From positions 62,001 to 126,000 of the forward strand of contig JBGSIA010000075.1 in the NCBI GenBank assembly GCA_041751935.1: DNA of 64,000 nt. The letters run 5' to 3'. This DNA is from JBBSJZ01 sp041751935. GTDB lineage: Bacteria; Planctomycetota; Planctomycetia; Pirellulales; Pirellulaceae. The notes under the pieces are model-generated. The model had not been told where the DNA came from, made no database searches, and saw only the letters and a list, made by a program, of their open reading frames with translations. This document shows, piece after piece, positions 45,440 through 54,719 of this stretch (positions are counted from its first letter, which is position 1; the number at the start of each line of letters is the position of its first letter). Both the position numbers and the translations under genes were made by a program.

Positions 45440-46822
45440 ATGAATCATCTCTCTGTGTTGGCGTTGTTGTTTGTCGGGCTGCTACTGATATCACCGCAGA
45501 TTTTGGCCGAGGAGACTGAAACCGGTGGCTTGCGGCTGGCGACGTTCGATATCGACGCAACGCCACCCGTTGGATTCATGATGGCTTACGATCGCGTTCG
45601 CCGCGTGGATGAGCTAGGGCTGCGATGTCGTGGTATTGTGCTGTCGGGGTCTGGCTCGCCAATCGTGCTCTGTGCGGTCGACTGGATTGGCATCGGCAAC
45701 GAAAGCCAAGATGTTTTTCGCCAACGAATTGCCAATGCGGCCGGGACAACGCCGGAGCGAGTGGCCGTGCATACGCTGCACCAGCACGACGCGCCGCGTT
45801 GCGATTTTGGTGCTGAAGCTTTGTTGCACCAAGTCGGAGCCAGCGACCTTGGTGCTCACGATGGATCGTTTGCACGTGAAGTGCTCGATCGACTGGCTGT
45901 GGCTATCGAGTCGGCGATGAAAACAACACAGAGAGTAACTCATGCTGGATTCGCGATTGCAGAAGTCAAGGACATTGCTTCGAATCGACGCATCATGGAC
46001 GACGCCGGAAAGGTTCGAGCAACGCGGTACACGGCGACTCGCGATCCAGAACTTCGCGCCTTACCCGACGGCACGATCGATCCTCAGCTATCGTCGTTGA
46101 CGTTTTATGACAACGACAAGCCGCTGGCCGTGCTGACGTATTACGCTTGTCATCCGCAAAGTTACTATCGCACGGGTGTGCCGAGCCCTGATTTTCCTGG
46201 GATCGCTCGTTTCTTTCGAGGCCAAGACCAGCCGGATGTGCTGCACGTCCACTTCAATGGCGCCGGTGGGAATGTGGGAGCGGGAAAATACAACGACGGG
46301 GCCAAGGAAAATCGTTTGCAGTTGGCATCGCGACTGGCTGATGCGATGCAGCGAGCGTATGAATCGACAGAGAAATTTGCGATCACAGCGAGCGAAGTCG
46401 ATTGGAAAGTGAACAACGTATCTTTGCCCTTGGCACCGCATTTGAATCGCGAGACATTGTCCCAGGAACTCGCGAAGTCAGATGCGGTATCGTATTGGGG
46501 TAGTGCCGGAAAACTGGCTTGGGTACTACGTTGTGAACGCGGCCAAGGGATTGACTTGGGTTGTTTGAGTGTCGGAGATGTTCGTGTACTGCACATGCCC
46601 GGCGAGCTGTTTGTTGAATACCAACTAGCCGCCAAAACCATGCGTCGTGATTTGAAAGTGGCCATGGCAGCGTACGGCGATTATGGTCCTGGCTACATTG
46701 GCACCGCGATCGCGTATGGCGAAGGTGGTTATGAAACGAGCCAGCCAGCGTCCAGCGTCGCACCCGAAGTGGAGACGGTGTTGATGAACGGAATGAAAAA
46801 ACTACTCGGCGCAGCGGAGTAA
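45440..46822 (+). CDS. neutral/alkaline ceramidase-like secreted protein
   Basis: A 460-residue exported protein with a signal peptide (MNHLSVLALLFVGLLLISPQ) followed by the N-terminal ceramidase-like domain of planctomycetes: ATFDIDATPPVGFMM, GIVLSGSGSPIVLCAVDWIGI, TTPERVAVHTLHQHDAPR (HQH likely metal-binding) and the C-terminal GPGYIGTAIAYGEGGYETSQPAS. True ceramidases cleave ceramide amides; in this family the substrate is unproven and may be another lipid or amide. ATG 45440 is preferred to 45362. Only four bases separate it from the CxxCH gene, so both are co-transcribed. Confidence 0.85.
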   Translation: MNHLSVLALLFVGLLLISPQILAEETETGGLRLATFDIDATPPVGFMMAYDRVRRVDELGLRCRGIVLSGSGSPIVLCAVDWIGIGNESQDVFRQRIANAAGTTPERVAVHTLHQHDAPRCDFGAEALLHQVGASDLGAHDGSFAREVLDRLAVAIESAMKTTQRVTHAGFAIAEVKDIASNRRIMDDAGKVRATRYTATRDPELRALPDGTIDPQLSSLTFYDNDKPLAVLTYYACHPQSYYRTGVPSPDFPGIARFFRGQDQPDVLHVHFNGAGGNVGAGKYNDGAKENRLQLASRLADAMQRAYESTEKFAITASEVDWKVNNVSLPLAPHLNRETLSQELAKSDAVSYWGSAGKLAWVLRCERGQGIDLGCLSVGDVRVLHMPGELFVEYQLAAKTMRRDLKVAMAAYGDYGPGYIGTAIAYGEGGYETSQPASSVAPEVETVLMNGMKKLLGAAE

Positions 46823-46826
46823 ATGA

Positions 46827-49298
46827 ATGATGTTACGGAAATTCAGTTTACTGACGTCTTTGATCGATGCATGTATGCTGACGTTTGTTGCATTGTTGTT
46901 TCCGCTGGCCAATGTGTACGGTCAGGATGTTGATTATTCCAGCGAGCTGCCGCGGATCGCGCCAACAGAAGCTGGTGCGACATCGGCATCGTTCCAAGTT
47001 GCCGCTGGTTTCGAGATGCACTTGGTTGCCGCAGAACCGCTGGTCAGTAGTCCGGTGGCGATTGAATGGGACGCCTGCGGCGCGATGTATGTGTGTGAGA
47101 TGCGAGGCTATAGCGAGAACCGCGACGAGGGGATTTCTCGCATCGCGCGACTGACCGATACGAATAACGATGGTGTCTATGACGCGCGGACCGAGTATGC
47201 CGAAAACTTATTTTGGCCGACGGCGATCTTTCCGTTTGACGGTGGACTGTTTGTTGGCGATGCACCCGATTTGCTATACTTCAAAGACACCGACGATGAT
47301 GGAAAAGCGGACGTGCGGCGACGCGTGTTGACCGGATTTGGTACGTCGAACGTTCAAGGCTTAATGAATTCGATGCGATGGGGGTTAGACAATCGCATTC
47401 ATATCGCGTGCAGCAGTGTCGGTGGCGAGATTCGGCGCGGCGATGCTGGCGAGAACGAGGCATCGGTGAATGTCCGTGGTCGTGACTTGGCGTTCAATCC
47501 TCGCACCTACGAATTCGAGCCAACCAGTGGTGCGGCACAACATGGAATGTGTTTTGACGACTGGGGTCGAAAATTCGTGTCCTCCAATAGCGACCATTTG
47601 CAGCAAGTGATGTACGAAGACCGTTACATCGCTCGCAATCCCTTCGTGGTGCCTCCACCATCGCGGATCTCGATTGCCGCCGATGGACCGCAAGCAGAAG
47701 TGTTTCGAACAAGTCCCGTAGAACCGTGGCGAATCGTTCGTACTCGATTGCGAGTGTCGGGGCTGGCGAAGGGGCCAATCGAGGGCGGCGGTCGAGCGGC
47801 TGGCTATTTCACCGGGGCAACCGGCGCGACGATTTATCGCGGCGATGCGTGGCCGCCGTCGATGCGTGGACTAGCCGTTGTCGGCGACGTAGGCAGTAAC
47901 TTGGTGCATCGCAAACGGTTAACTCAACAGGGTTTGGAATTTGTTGCCAAACGCATGGACCAAGCGAGCGAGTTCGTTACATCCACAGACATTTGGTTTC
48001 GCCCGGCACAGTTTGCCGCAGCCCCGGACGGGGCTCTGCACGTGATCGACGTGTACCGCGAGGTCATCGAGCATCCGTTGTCGCTGCCGGCAGAGATCAA
48101 ACAGCATTTGGACCTGACGGCTGGTCGTGATCGCGGCCGTATCTATCGGTTGGCCCCGCAGGGATTCCAGCATCGCCCCACGCCCAACCTAGCGATCGCG
48201 ACGACGAATGAACTTGTGCAACTGCTGCAACACCCCAATGCATGGCATCGCGAGACCGCAGCAAGATTGTTGTTTGAACGTCAAGATGACGGGGCAGTGG
48301 ACGCGCTTCAAAAGGTCGCCGGTCAAGACTCAGCACTCGGTCGGATGCACGCGATGTATGCGCTCAACGGGATTGGTGCATTGGATGAAGCAACGTTGTT
48401 GGCCGGGCTCGCCGATGCAGAGCCACAAGTCCGTGCCCACGCCGTTAAGTTGGCAGAGAACGTGACGCTCACTCCGGCGATATCCGAGCGGCTAAGTCGT
48501 TTGGTCAACGACTCCAACTTGGAAGTGCGTTACCAATTGGCGTTCACCGTGGGATCACTTCCGCTTTTGAATCGATCAGAGATCCTCGTGCAGTTAATCC
48601 ATCGTGACGTCGAGGACCGCTGGATGCGAGCAGCGGTATTGAGTTCCTCGCGCGAGGATGCTGCTGAGATGGCAAGCGTTTTACAGCATGTTGCTAGTTT
48701 CAATTCGCCGGGCGCTGAGGAGTTCAAGTCGCAACTCGCAAAACAGCTTGCGGCGCAAACAAGACAACCCACGCCACGGAAAAACTCTCAGGCTATGGCC
48801 GTTACTTCCAGGCCCAGTGCAGCGATGGTCACCAAGCATTCGGCCGCCAGACAGGCAATCGTAGCGAAATACCGCGAAGCATTGTCACTTGAAGGAAACG
48901 TCCGTCGCGGTCGTGAGCATTTCACCAAGCACTGCAGCGTGTGTCATCGCGCTGATGGAATTGGTCACGAGATTGGCCCCAACTTAGCAGCAATCAAAAC
49001 GCGTGGTGCGGAAACGATTATCGCCGCAGTGCTCGATCCGAACGCAGAAGTCAATCCGCTGTTTTTGAATTATGTTGTTTCGACGCTGGACGGTCGTGTT
49101 GTATCTGGGGTGATTGCTGATGAGGGAGCGACGAGCTTGACATTGCGTCGGCAAGAAAACGTCACGGAGACGCTACTTCGAATCGATATTGACGAGATCA
49201 AGAATACAGGCCTCTCGATCATGCCTGAGGGAATGGAACAAAATCTTGACAAGCAGGCGATGTCGGACTTGATTGCATTCTTGATGCAAGTGCGGTGA
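46827..49298 (+). CDS. PVC-type heme-binding CxxCH protein
   Basis: An 823-residue secreted protein. After the signal peptide it has a membrane-bound-dehydrogenase-like propeller (about 50-420: GFEMHLVAAEPLVSSPVAIEW, DTNNDGVYDART, DTDDDGKADVRRRVLTGFGT), HEAT-like repeats (about 440-640) and a C-terminal c-type cytochrome CSVCH with the PVC heme-binding tail (IGPNLAAIK, LDPNAEVNPLFLNYV, SIMPEGMEQNLD). It is the smaller relative of the protein at 21083, lacking SGNH and cupredoxin domains. It likely transfers electrons in the periplasm during breakdown of an organic substrate, perhaps the one handled by the ceramidase-like partner. Two adjacent ATG codons (46827, 46830) could start it. Confidence 0.9.
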   Translation: MMLRKFSLLTSLIDACMLTFVALLFPLANVYGQDVDYSSELPRIAPTEAGATSASFQVAAGFEMHLVAAEPLVSSPVAIEWDACGAMYVCEMRGYSENRDEGISRIARLTDTNNDGVYDARTEYAENLFWPTAIFPFDGGLFVGDAPDLLYFKDTDDDGKADVRRRVLTGFGTSNVQGLMNSMRWGLDNRIHIACSSVGGEIRRGDAGENEASVNVRGRDLAFNPRTYEFEPTSGAAQHGMCFDDWGRKFVSSNSDHLQQVMYEDRYIARNPFVVPPPSRISIAADGPQAEVFRTSPVEPWRIVRTRLRVSGLAKGPIEGGGRAAGYFTGATGATIYRGDAWPPSMRGLAVVGDVGSNLVHRKRLTQQGLEFVAKRMDQASEFVTSTDIWFRPAQFAAAPDGALHVIDVYREVIEHPLSLPAEIKQHLDLTAGRDRGRIYRLAPQGFQHRPTPNLAIATTNELVQLLQHPNAWHRETAARLLFERQDDGAVDALQKVAGQDSALGRMHAMYALNGIGALDEATLLAGLADAEPQVRAHAVKLAENVTLTPAISERLSRLVNDSNLEVRYQLAFTVGSLPLLNRSEILVQLIHRDVEDRWMRAAVLSSSREDAAEMASVLQHVASFNSPGAEEFKSQLAKQLAAQTRQPTPRKNSQAMAVTSRPSAAMVTKHSAARQAIVAKYREALSLEGNVRRGREHFTKHCSVCHRADGIGHEIGPNLAAIKTRGAETIIAAVLDPNAEVNPLFLNYVVSTLDGRVVSGVIADEGATSLTLRRQENVTETLLRIDIDEIKNTGLSIMPEGMEQNLDKQAMSDLIAFLMQVR

Positions 49299-49305
49299 GC
49301 TATTG

Positions 49306-50082
49306 TCAATCGCACGCTAGCTCGAAACGTTCAATCGAGGTCGCACGTCCGGCAGAGTTACTTTCCACGATAGCGCCGCACAGGCGAACGTCTTTCGTGG
49401 CGACATAGAAATGAACCGGTTCGAACGTGCGCGTCGTCTGCATCACTCGTGCGACGTCGCGACCGATCACGCTGTCGTAGGGACCGCACATTCCGACATC
49501 ACATTGCAACGCCGTGCCGCCGGCGAGTACGCGAGCATCGGCTGTGGGCACGTGGGTATGCGTGCCTAGGACTGCGGTTACGCGACCGTCCAGATGCCGA
49601 GCCATTAGTTGCTTCTCACTGGTCGCTTCGCCGTGATAATCCACCAAGATGTGAGGCGTGGCATCACCGATTTCCTCAAGCACTCGGTCGATCGCCGCAA
49701 GGGGGCAATCGACCGGCCGCATATAAACGCGTCCCAAGAGTGAAACGACTGCCAGCGGCCCGCCTTTGGTTTTCACAATGGTCCAAGCTCGTCCAGGTGC
49801 TTCGGGCGGGAAATTCGCAGGCTTTACAATCCGATCGCTTTTCTCAAGCGTTTCGATAATTTCTTTTCGCCGATAGATATGGTCGCCCATGGTCAGGCAA
49901 TCGACACTGGCATCAGTCAGCCGTTTGAATTGCCGCGGCATCAGGCCGGAACCATCCGATGCATTCTCGGCGTTGGCGACAATCGCATCCAGACGATGAA
50001 TTTTACGCAATCTTTCAGCGTGTTTGACGACTGCGCTGTAACCGGGTTTCCCCACGATGTCGCCGAGAAACAGGATCCGCAT
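49306..50082 (-). CDS. YmdB family metallophosphoesterase
   Basis: A 258-residue cytosolic phosphoesterase related to Bacillus YmdB, which hydrolyses 2-prime,3-prime-cyclic nucleotides and affects biofilm choices. Visible metal motifs: ILFLGDIVGKPG (first Asp), NAENAS, GDHIYRR, VDYHGE and GTHTHVPTAD. Length fits the family (about 265). ATG 50082 starts MRILFLGD as in relatives; ATG 50091 is slightly longer. It converges on the CxxCH gene with a seven-base gap. Confidence 0.9.
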   Translation of the reverse strand: MRILFLGDIVGKPGYSAVVKHAERLRKIHRLDAIVANAENASDGSGLMPRQFKRLTDASVDCLTMGDHIYRRKEIIETLEKSDRIVKPANFPPEAPGRAWTIVKTKGGPLAVVSLLGRVYMRPVDCPLAAIDRVLEEIGDATPHILVDYHGEATSEKQLMARHLDGRVTAVLGTHTHVPTADARVLAGGTALQCDVGMCGPYDSVIGRDVARVMQTTRTFEPVHFYVATKDVRLCGAIVESNSAGRATSIERFELACD

Positions 50083-50169
50083 AACAGCCATCGAAAAGTA
50101 GGAACGTAACAAGTGAGCCGGGCATGCACGGACGATTATATCCAGTTGGGAAAATTGACCAACTGGGAG

Positions 50170-52638
50170 TTACGCATGCGGTTTAGCGCGTTGTCGCAGT
50201 CTGCGGATATCTTTGGGCAAATGCGGTTGATCACTGTGAGTGATCTGGGCTCCAGGGTCCACGCCGATTGGCTTGGCGAGCCATCGTCCCAATACAGAAC
50301 ACATTAGACCCGGCAATAAAAACAGGTCACCCAACAATGCCGCAGCGAGTAAACCGAACATCAGGATGGCAAAACGGCTGGTCGGAACAAAGTCACTGAA
50401 CCAGTACACCAACAGCGACAATCCGCATACTGTGGTTGTTTGCAACATCGCCCAGCCGCATTGCCCCAAGGCACCCCAAGCGGCGCGGATTTGCCCGAGC
50501 CCGCGCCCTCGTCGTGAACCGAAACGCGACAACAAATGGACGGTGTCATCGACGGCAATCCCCAGCGCCACGCTAGCCGTCATGACCGATCCAATATCCA
50601 ACGGCAGATCGATCCAACCCATCCAGCCAAACAAGGTGACCGTAGGAAACAGATTGGGAAGCATCGCGATCAACCCACCGAGCACACTTCGTAGTACCAA
50701 CATCATCACCACCGCTACGACTGCGAATGCGGAAATGAAGCTGCGAAACAAGTCTCTGAGCAGCACCTGCTGTGCTTTGAGCACGATCGTGATGCTGCCA
50801 GTAATGACGACATTCGTTGGCACTTCAGAGTCCGACGTGGCGTCAGTTACGGCTTGTCGAACTTCAGCAATTTCGTTGCTGTGATCGGTTAGTTCGCTCT
50901 GTGGCATTCGGACGCTGATTCGCCATACTTCTGCGACATCATCGCGCGAGATGAACCCCAGTTTGCCTAGCGAAGAGTCGGGATCACGTATCAGTTTGCG
51001 AAGCACGCTGCGGGTCGCGGTGCTGGACAAGCTTCGGCCTTGCGGTACAGCAGGAAGGAACGTCAACGGCGACAGCACACCATCCACTTGCGGATGCTCG
51101 AGGGCGGCGATGTGCGCACGCTTGACGATTTCCAAACGTTTAAGCGGGTCGTCGTCTTCGGTTAGCGGCGGGAAGTAAACGAGCACTTCACCGGTCACGG
51201 TCGGACCGATGTGATTCTCAAACCAGCGATATTGTTGGCGAATGTCACTGTCCGGGCGAAACATTCGCGGAACGTTGACGCTGGTTTTCAGTTGGAACAA
51301 GCCGCTGGAAAGGAACACGGCAACCACGCCGAAACCTAAGATGATGGGCCAAGGTTTTGAGAGTCGCTTGCGAGACTTCGCGACGAGAAACTCGAATGCA
51401 GTGTGAAACCGACGCCGAGTTCGGGGAAACCATTGCGTTTTGCGAAAGCGGCGACGGCGATTTCGATTGGCTTTTTCGTCGATACGCGGGGATGTCAGCA
51501 CCATCGCCCCGGGCAACAAGAGAAACAACAGAAACAAGGTTGCCACCACGCCGATTGAAGCGACACCACCGAACACACGAATTGGTTCCAAGCGAACGAG
51601 CATCAACGAGCCGAGTCCGATGACGGTCGTTCCTGTGGCCAGTAGGCACGGCATCACGCCGGCTCGCATCGCGCGTCGCGCCGCTGTGGCTGGCGACAAC
51701 TCGGGGAACTCGTGAGCTACGTCCAGGTAATAGTTGCTCAAGTGAATTCCCGATGACACAGTCAGGACAAACACTAGCGGCGGCAAAACAATCAGCACCG
51801 CGTTCATCGGCGTGCCCGACAGACTGACCAACGCCAAAACCAATCCTTCGCCTAAGACAGCGATGGCGACGATGACTGCGGTAAGCGGCATTGATCTCAG
51901 GCAGACCAGACACAACAATGCGGCAAGGATTGCGGAGGGAGGCGAGAATTTTTGGACGCTGCTAACGCTTTCGTCATCGACGATTGCACCGTCCATTGGT
52001 CCGCCAACCATCGCGACCGCCTGAGGTTGCAGTTCGTTTAGTCGCGCGACGATTTCCCGCACCTGGGGCAACAAACGACGACGCTGTTGAATTGCGGCGT
52101 CACTCAACGAGAGCACCAAACAAGTTTGGGATTCATCGGGTCCAACGACGCTGCCTTGCAATCGTTTGATGGCGATGGGTCGTGGCAAGTTTGCAGGCGA
52201 TGATGTCATTTGCTGCAGCATTTCGCTGCCGTTGTGCACCCATAACAGCGGTTGCTCCACACCTGTCAGGAGACGAAGGGACTCAATTTCCTTTGAGACC
52301 CAATTTGGTAGTTCCACAACCATGGTGGGGTCCGCAGTGGAGGCTTCACGGCAAAGAGGACGCAGTGCTGCGGTTGCCTGAGCCAGTGATTCCGATTCAA
52401 GGTCTGCGCCCTCCCAGCTGACCATCACCAACTCAGCGGCCGAGAAACGCCTTAAGAATTCGTTGAACTGTACTTTTTCGAGCAGCGAATCCGGTACCCA
52501 GTCCGGCGGGCGGTTCTGTAGATGCTTGATCGCGTCGAACGCGAGGTACGTAACGGGACCAGCGAGCAACAACAGCACGACGATGCCGAGGGCAAAGCGG
52601 AGAAGGTATCGCTGACGCAGCGGTTCCTCTTGAGTCAT
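50170..52638 (-). CDS. RND/MMPL superfamily exporter
   Basis: An 822-residue inner-membrane protein with two similar halves, each with one helix, a large extracytoplasmic loop and about five more helices. The MMPL-type signature is seen twice: first GTPMNAVLIVLPPLVFVLTVSSGIHLSNYY and then DIGSVMTASVALGIAVDDTVHLLSRF, the second containing the Asp-Asp pair used for proton coupling. No adapter or outer-membrane channel gene adjoins. Family members export lipids or drugs; in bacteria that make hopanoids similar proteins move them, but no such gene is near. The substrate is unknown. Confidence 0.9.
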   Translation of the reverse strand: MTQEEPLRQRYLLRFALGIVVLLLLAGPVTYLAFDAIKHLQNRPPDWVPDSLLEKVQFNEFLRRFSAAELVMVSWEGADLESESLAQATAALRPLCREASTADPTMVVELPNWVSKEIESLRLLTGVEQPLLWVHNGSEMLQQMTSSPANLPRPIAIKRLQGSVVGPDESQTCLVLSLSDAAIQQRRRLLPQVREIVARLNELQPQAVAMVGGPMDGAIVDDESVSSVQKFSPPSAILAALLCLVCLRSMPLTAVIVAIAVLGEGLVLALVSLSGTPMNAVLIVLPPLVFVLTVSSGIHLSNYYLDVAHEFPELSPATAARRAMRAGVMPCLLATGTTVIGLGSLMLVRLEPIRVFGGVASIGVVATLFLLFLLLPGAMVLTSPRIDEKANRNRRRRFRKTQWFPRTRRRFHTAFEFLVAKSRKRLSKPWPIILGFGVVAVFLSSGLFQLKTSVNVPRMFRPDSDIRQQYRWFENHIGPTVTGEVLVYFPPLTEDDDPLKRLEIVKRAHIAALEHPQVDGVLSPLTFLPAVPQGRSLSSTATRSVLRKLIRDPDSSLGKLGFISRDDVAEVWRISVRMPQSELTDHSNEIAEVRQAVTDATSDSEVPTNVVITGSITIVLKAQQVLLRDLFRSFISAFAVVAVVMMLVLRSVLGGLIAMLPNLFPTVTLFGWMGWIDLPLDIGSVMTASVALGIAVDDTVHLLSRFGSRRGRGLGQIRAAWGALGQCGWAMLQTTTVCGLSLLVYWFSDFVPTSRFAILMFGLLAAALLGDLFLLPGLMCSVLGRWLAKPIGVDPGAQITHSDQPHLPKDIRRLRQRAKPHA

Positions 52639-52875
52639 ATTGCCGTCCGTTGATCCTCAGTGCCGCGAAATACTCCTCGTCGAATATACGCAATATCGGC
52701 TGACTCGTCAGACTCTTCCTCCGCTTGGACCGTCTTTTAGCCGTTCTGGCGAGCGTCAGTTGGGTTTAGCTAAACTGTAACTTCCGTCTGAGCTTTTCGA
52801 GTTGCTAAGATACGAAAGTTCCAGGCGCGATAACAACCAATTAAAAATGAAGTCAGCCGTCCGAGCCTTTCTCAC

Positions 52876-54123
52876 ATGACCATGAAATCAAGTTACGACT
52901 GTGTTGTCATTGGCGGCGGCCCCGCCGGAAGTTCCACAGCAACGATTGTTGCCCAGGGCGGAATCAGCACCCTGCTTGTTGAGCGCGACGCGTTTCCGCG
53001 ATTCCATGTGGGTGAATCGTTGATGCCAGAAACGTATTGGCCGCTCGAGCGATTGGGGCTGAGCGATCGCGTTCAACGCGCCGGGTGGCAGGCGAAGAAA
53101 AGTGTTCAATTCGTCACTCACAAAGGCAACTCGTCCGAACCGTTCTTTTTTCGTCAGCACGATGCTCGCGCGTGCAGTATCACTTGGCAGGTTGAACGTA
53201 GCGAGTTTGACAAAATGTTGTTCGATCGGGCTGCGGAAGTTGGAGCCGAGTGTCTCGATCAAACACGATTACTGGACGTGTTGTTCGACGATGCTGGAAA
53301 AGTGCGTGGCGTCGTGGTTAAAGATGCTGACGGTGTGACACACGAAATCAAATGCCGCGTAGTCGTCGACGGTACGGGCCAGCAGACCTTCATTGCCAAC
53401 AAGTTGGGTCTCAAGGAAGTCAATCCAGACCTAAAAAAGGCTGCGATTTGGGGATATTGGCGAGATGCCCTGCGCGGTGACGGCGATAACGAAGGGGCGA
53501 CGATTATTCTGCACACGGAATCGAAAGACGCGTGGTTTTGGTTTATTCCATTGTCGCGAGGCATCACCAGCATCGGAGTCGTCGCGGACAACGACTACTT
53601 GTTAAAAGGTCGCGGTAAACCAGCCGACGTATACAACGAGGAATTGACACGCTGCCCAGGGTTAATGCCGCGACTTGAGCACGCAACGCGACTGGGTGAT
53701 ATTCGCACGGCGAAAGAGTTTTCTTACATGACTCGCCAGCATTCTGGGCAAGGCTGGGTGCTCGTCGGTGACGCCTTGGGCTTCATCGATCCAGTATACT
53801 CGTCAGGCGTCTACTTCGCGCTGGAAATGGGTGTTCGCGCTGGAGAGGCGATCGTTGAAGGATTCGGAAAAAACGATCTTGGTCCTGCCCAGCTCGGCAA
53901 TTGGACCGAATCCTTCCTGGAAGGCGTGACGTGGGTCCGCAAATTGGTCCACGCATTCTATACCAAGGAATTCAGTATCGGGCGGTTCATGAAGGAATAC
54001 CCGCAACATCGCAGCAACCTGACGGATCTACTCATCGGTCGCGTGTTCAAAGATGGTGCCGGAGAACTGTTCAAGGATATGGACGAGTCAATTCAGCGAG
54101 CGAAGATGGAGTCGGTGATGTAG
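52876..54123 (+). CDS. FAD-dependent oxidoreductase, halogenase-like
   Basis: A 415-residue flavoprotein of the geranylgeranyl-reductase/tryptophan-halogenase superfamily. The FAD-binding GGGPAGSS lies at 13-20, FHVGESLMPETYWPL follows, and GDALGFIDPVYSSGVYFALEMG is near residue 300. Residues 220-225 read WFWFIP, which fits the WxWxIP motif of flavin-dependent halogenases; the other halogenase hallmark, an active-site Lys in the substrate tunnel, cannot be confirmed by eye. Non-halogenating relatives can keep part of this motif. Function could be reduction of an isoprenoid or halogenation; neither is settled. Confidence 0.85.
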   Translation: MTMKSSYDCVVIGGGPAGSSTATIVAQGGISTLLVERDAFPRFHVGESLMPETYWPLERLGLSDRVQRAGWQAKKSVQFVTHKGNSSEPFFFRQHDARACSITWQVERSEFDKMLFDRAAEVGAECLDQTRLLDVLFDDAGKVRGVVVKDADGVTHEIKCRVVVDGTGQQTFIANKLGLKEVNPDLKKAAIWGYWRDALRGDGDNEGATIILHTESKDAWFWFIPLSRGITSIGVVADNDYLLKGRGKPADVYNEELTRCPGLMPRLEHATRLGDIRTAKEFSYMTRQHSGQGWVLVGDALGFIDPVYSSGVYFALEMGVRAGEAIVEGFGKNDLGPAQLGNWTESFLEGVTWVRKLVHAFYTKEFSIGRFMKEYPQHRSNLTDLLIGRVFKDGAGELFKDMDESIQRAKMESVM

Positions 54124-54170
54124 TCCCGACCGACTGAGTTTCCCACGCGAAATGTTCTACGAGGCAGGTT

Positions 54171-54494
54171 CTACGAAGCGAAATGAGGCGATTTGTCGCT
54201 ACTGGCGGCAACATGGCGGAAACGTTCTCGCCACAGCAACCGACGAATCCAACCCGGTTTTCTCAAATTGGGATCATTGGCGTCAATGACGTGCGTTTTC
54301 CCACGAGCGGTTCGCAGCAGTAATCGATCGCCGGGTAGCGTTGAGTCGACCACCCAGAATTTATCAACGATATAGGTGTACGACTCGCCCTTACGGGTCG
54401 CCTTAACGTTGGTAGCTCTGGGGCCGGGCATCGTGCTTTGCTTGCTTTTGCGGTAAACCGCCCAATCGCCTGGTTTCCAATTCGTCTGTAACAT
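54171..54494 (-). CDS. conserved hypothetical, probably planctomycete-specific
   Basis: A 107-residue cytosolic basic protein starting LQTNWKPGDWAVYRKSK, with a beta-rich core (YTYIVDKFWVVDSTLPGD, LLLRTARGKTHVID) and an Arg-rich helix near the end (IRRLLWRERFRH). The high Lys/Arg content suggests nucleic-acid or ribosome contact, but no domain is recognised. The start is ATG 54494; it is divergent from floA. Confidence 0.6.
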   Translation of the reverse strand: MLQTNWKPGDWAVYRKSKQSTMPGPRATNVKATRKGESYTYIVDKFWVVDSTLPGDRLLLRTARGKTHVIDANDPNLRKPGWIRRLLWRERFRHVAASSDKSPHFAS

Positions 54495-54610
54495 TTAGCC
54501 ACTTACCCTAGTCAGAATTCCCCGGCCAAGAACCCGTTCACTTCCTAATGTACGGATACAGCCTGCAACTTGCATTTTAGTTAACTCGCAAACGCCGTGC
54601 CTAGGGTGAA

Positions 54611-54683
54611 ATCGTTAAGCTTTGGGTAACCTTTAGCGATTGATTACTTGCAGTGGGCCTTCCGACCCCTATGATCGTTAAGC
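54611..54683. repeat. 10-base direct repeats upstream of floA
   Basis: The sequence atcgttaagc occurs at 54611-54620 and again at 54674-54683, 63 bases apart, in the 225-base region before floA. The spacing is six helical turns, so the copies would face the same side of the DNA. Regulatory meaning is conjecture. Confidence 0.35.
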
Positions 54684-54719
54684 ACGCAACACAGGTTTTA
54701 CAAGCAGGGAGTTACGCTC

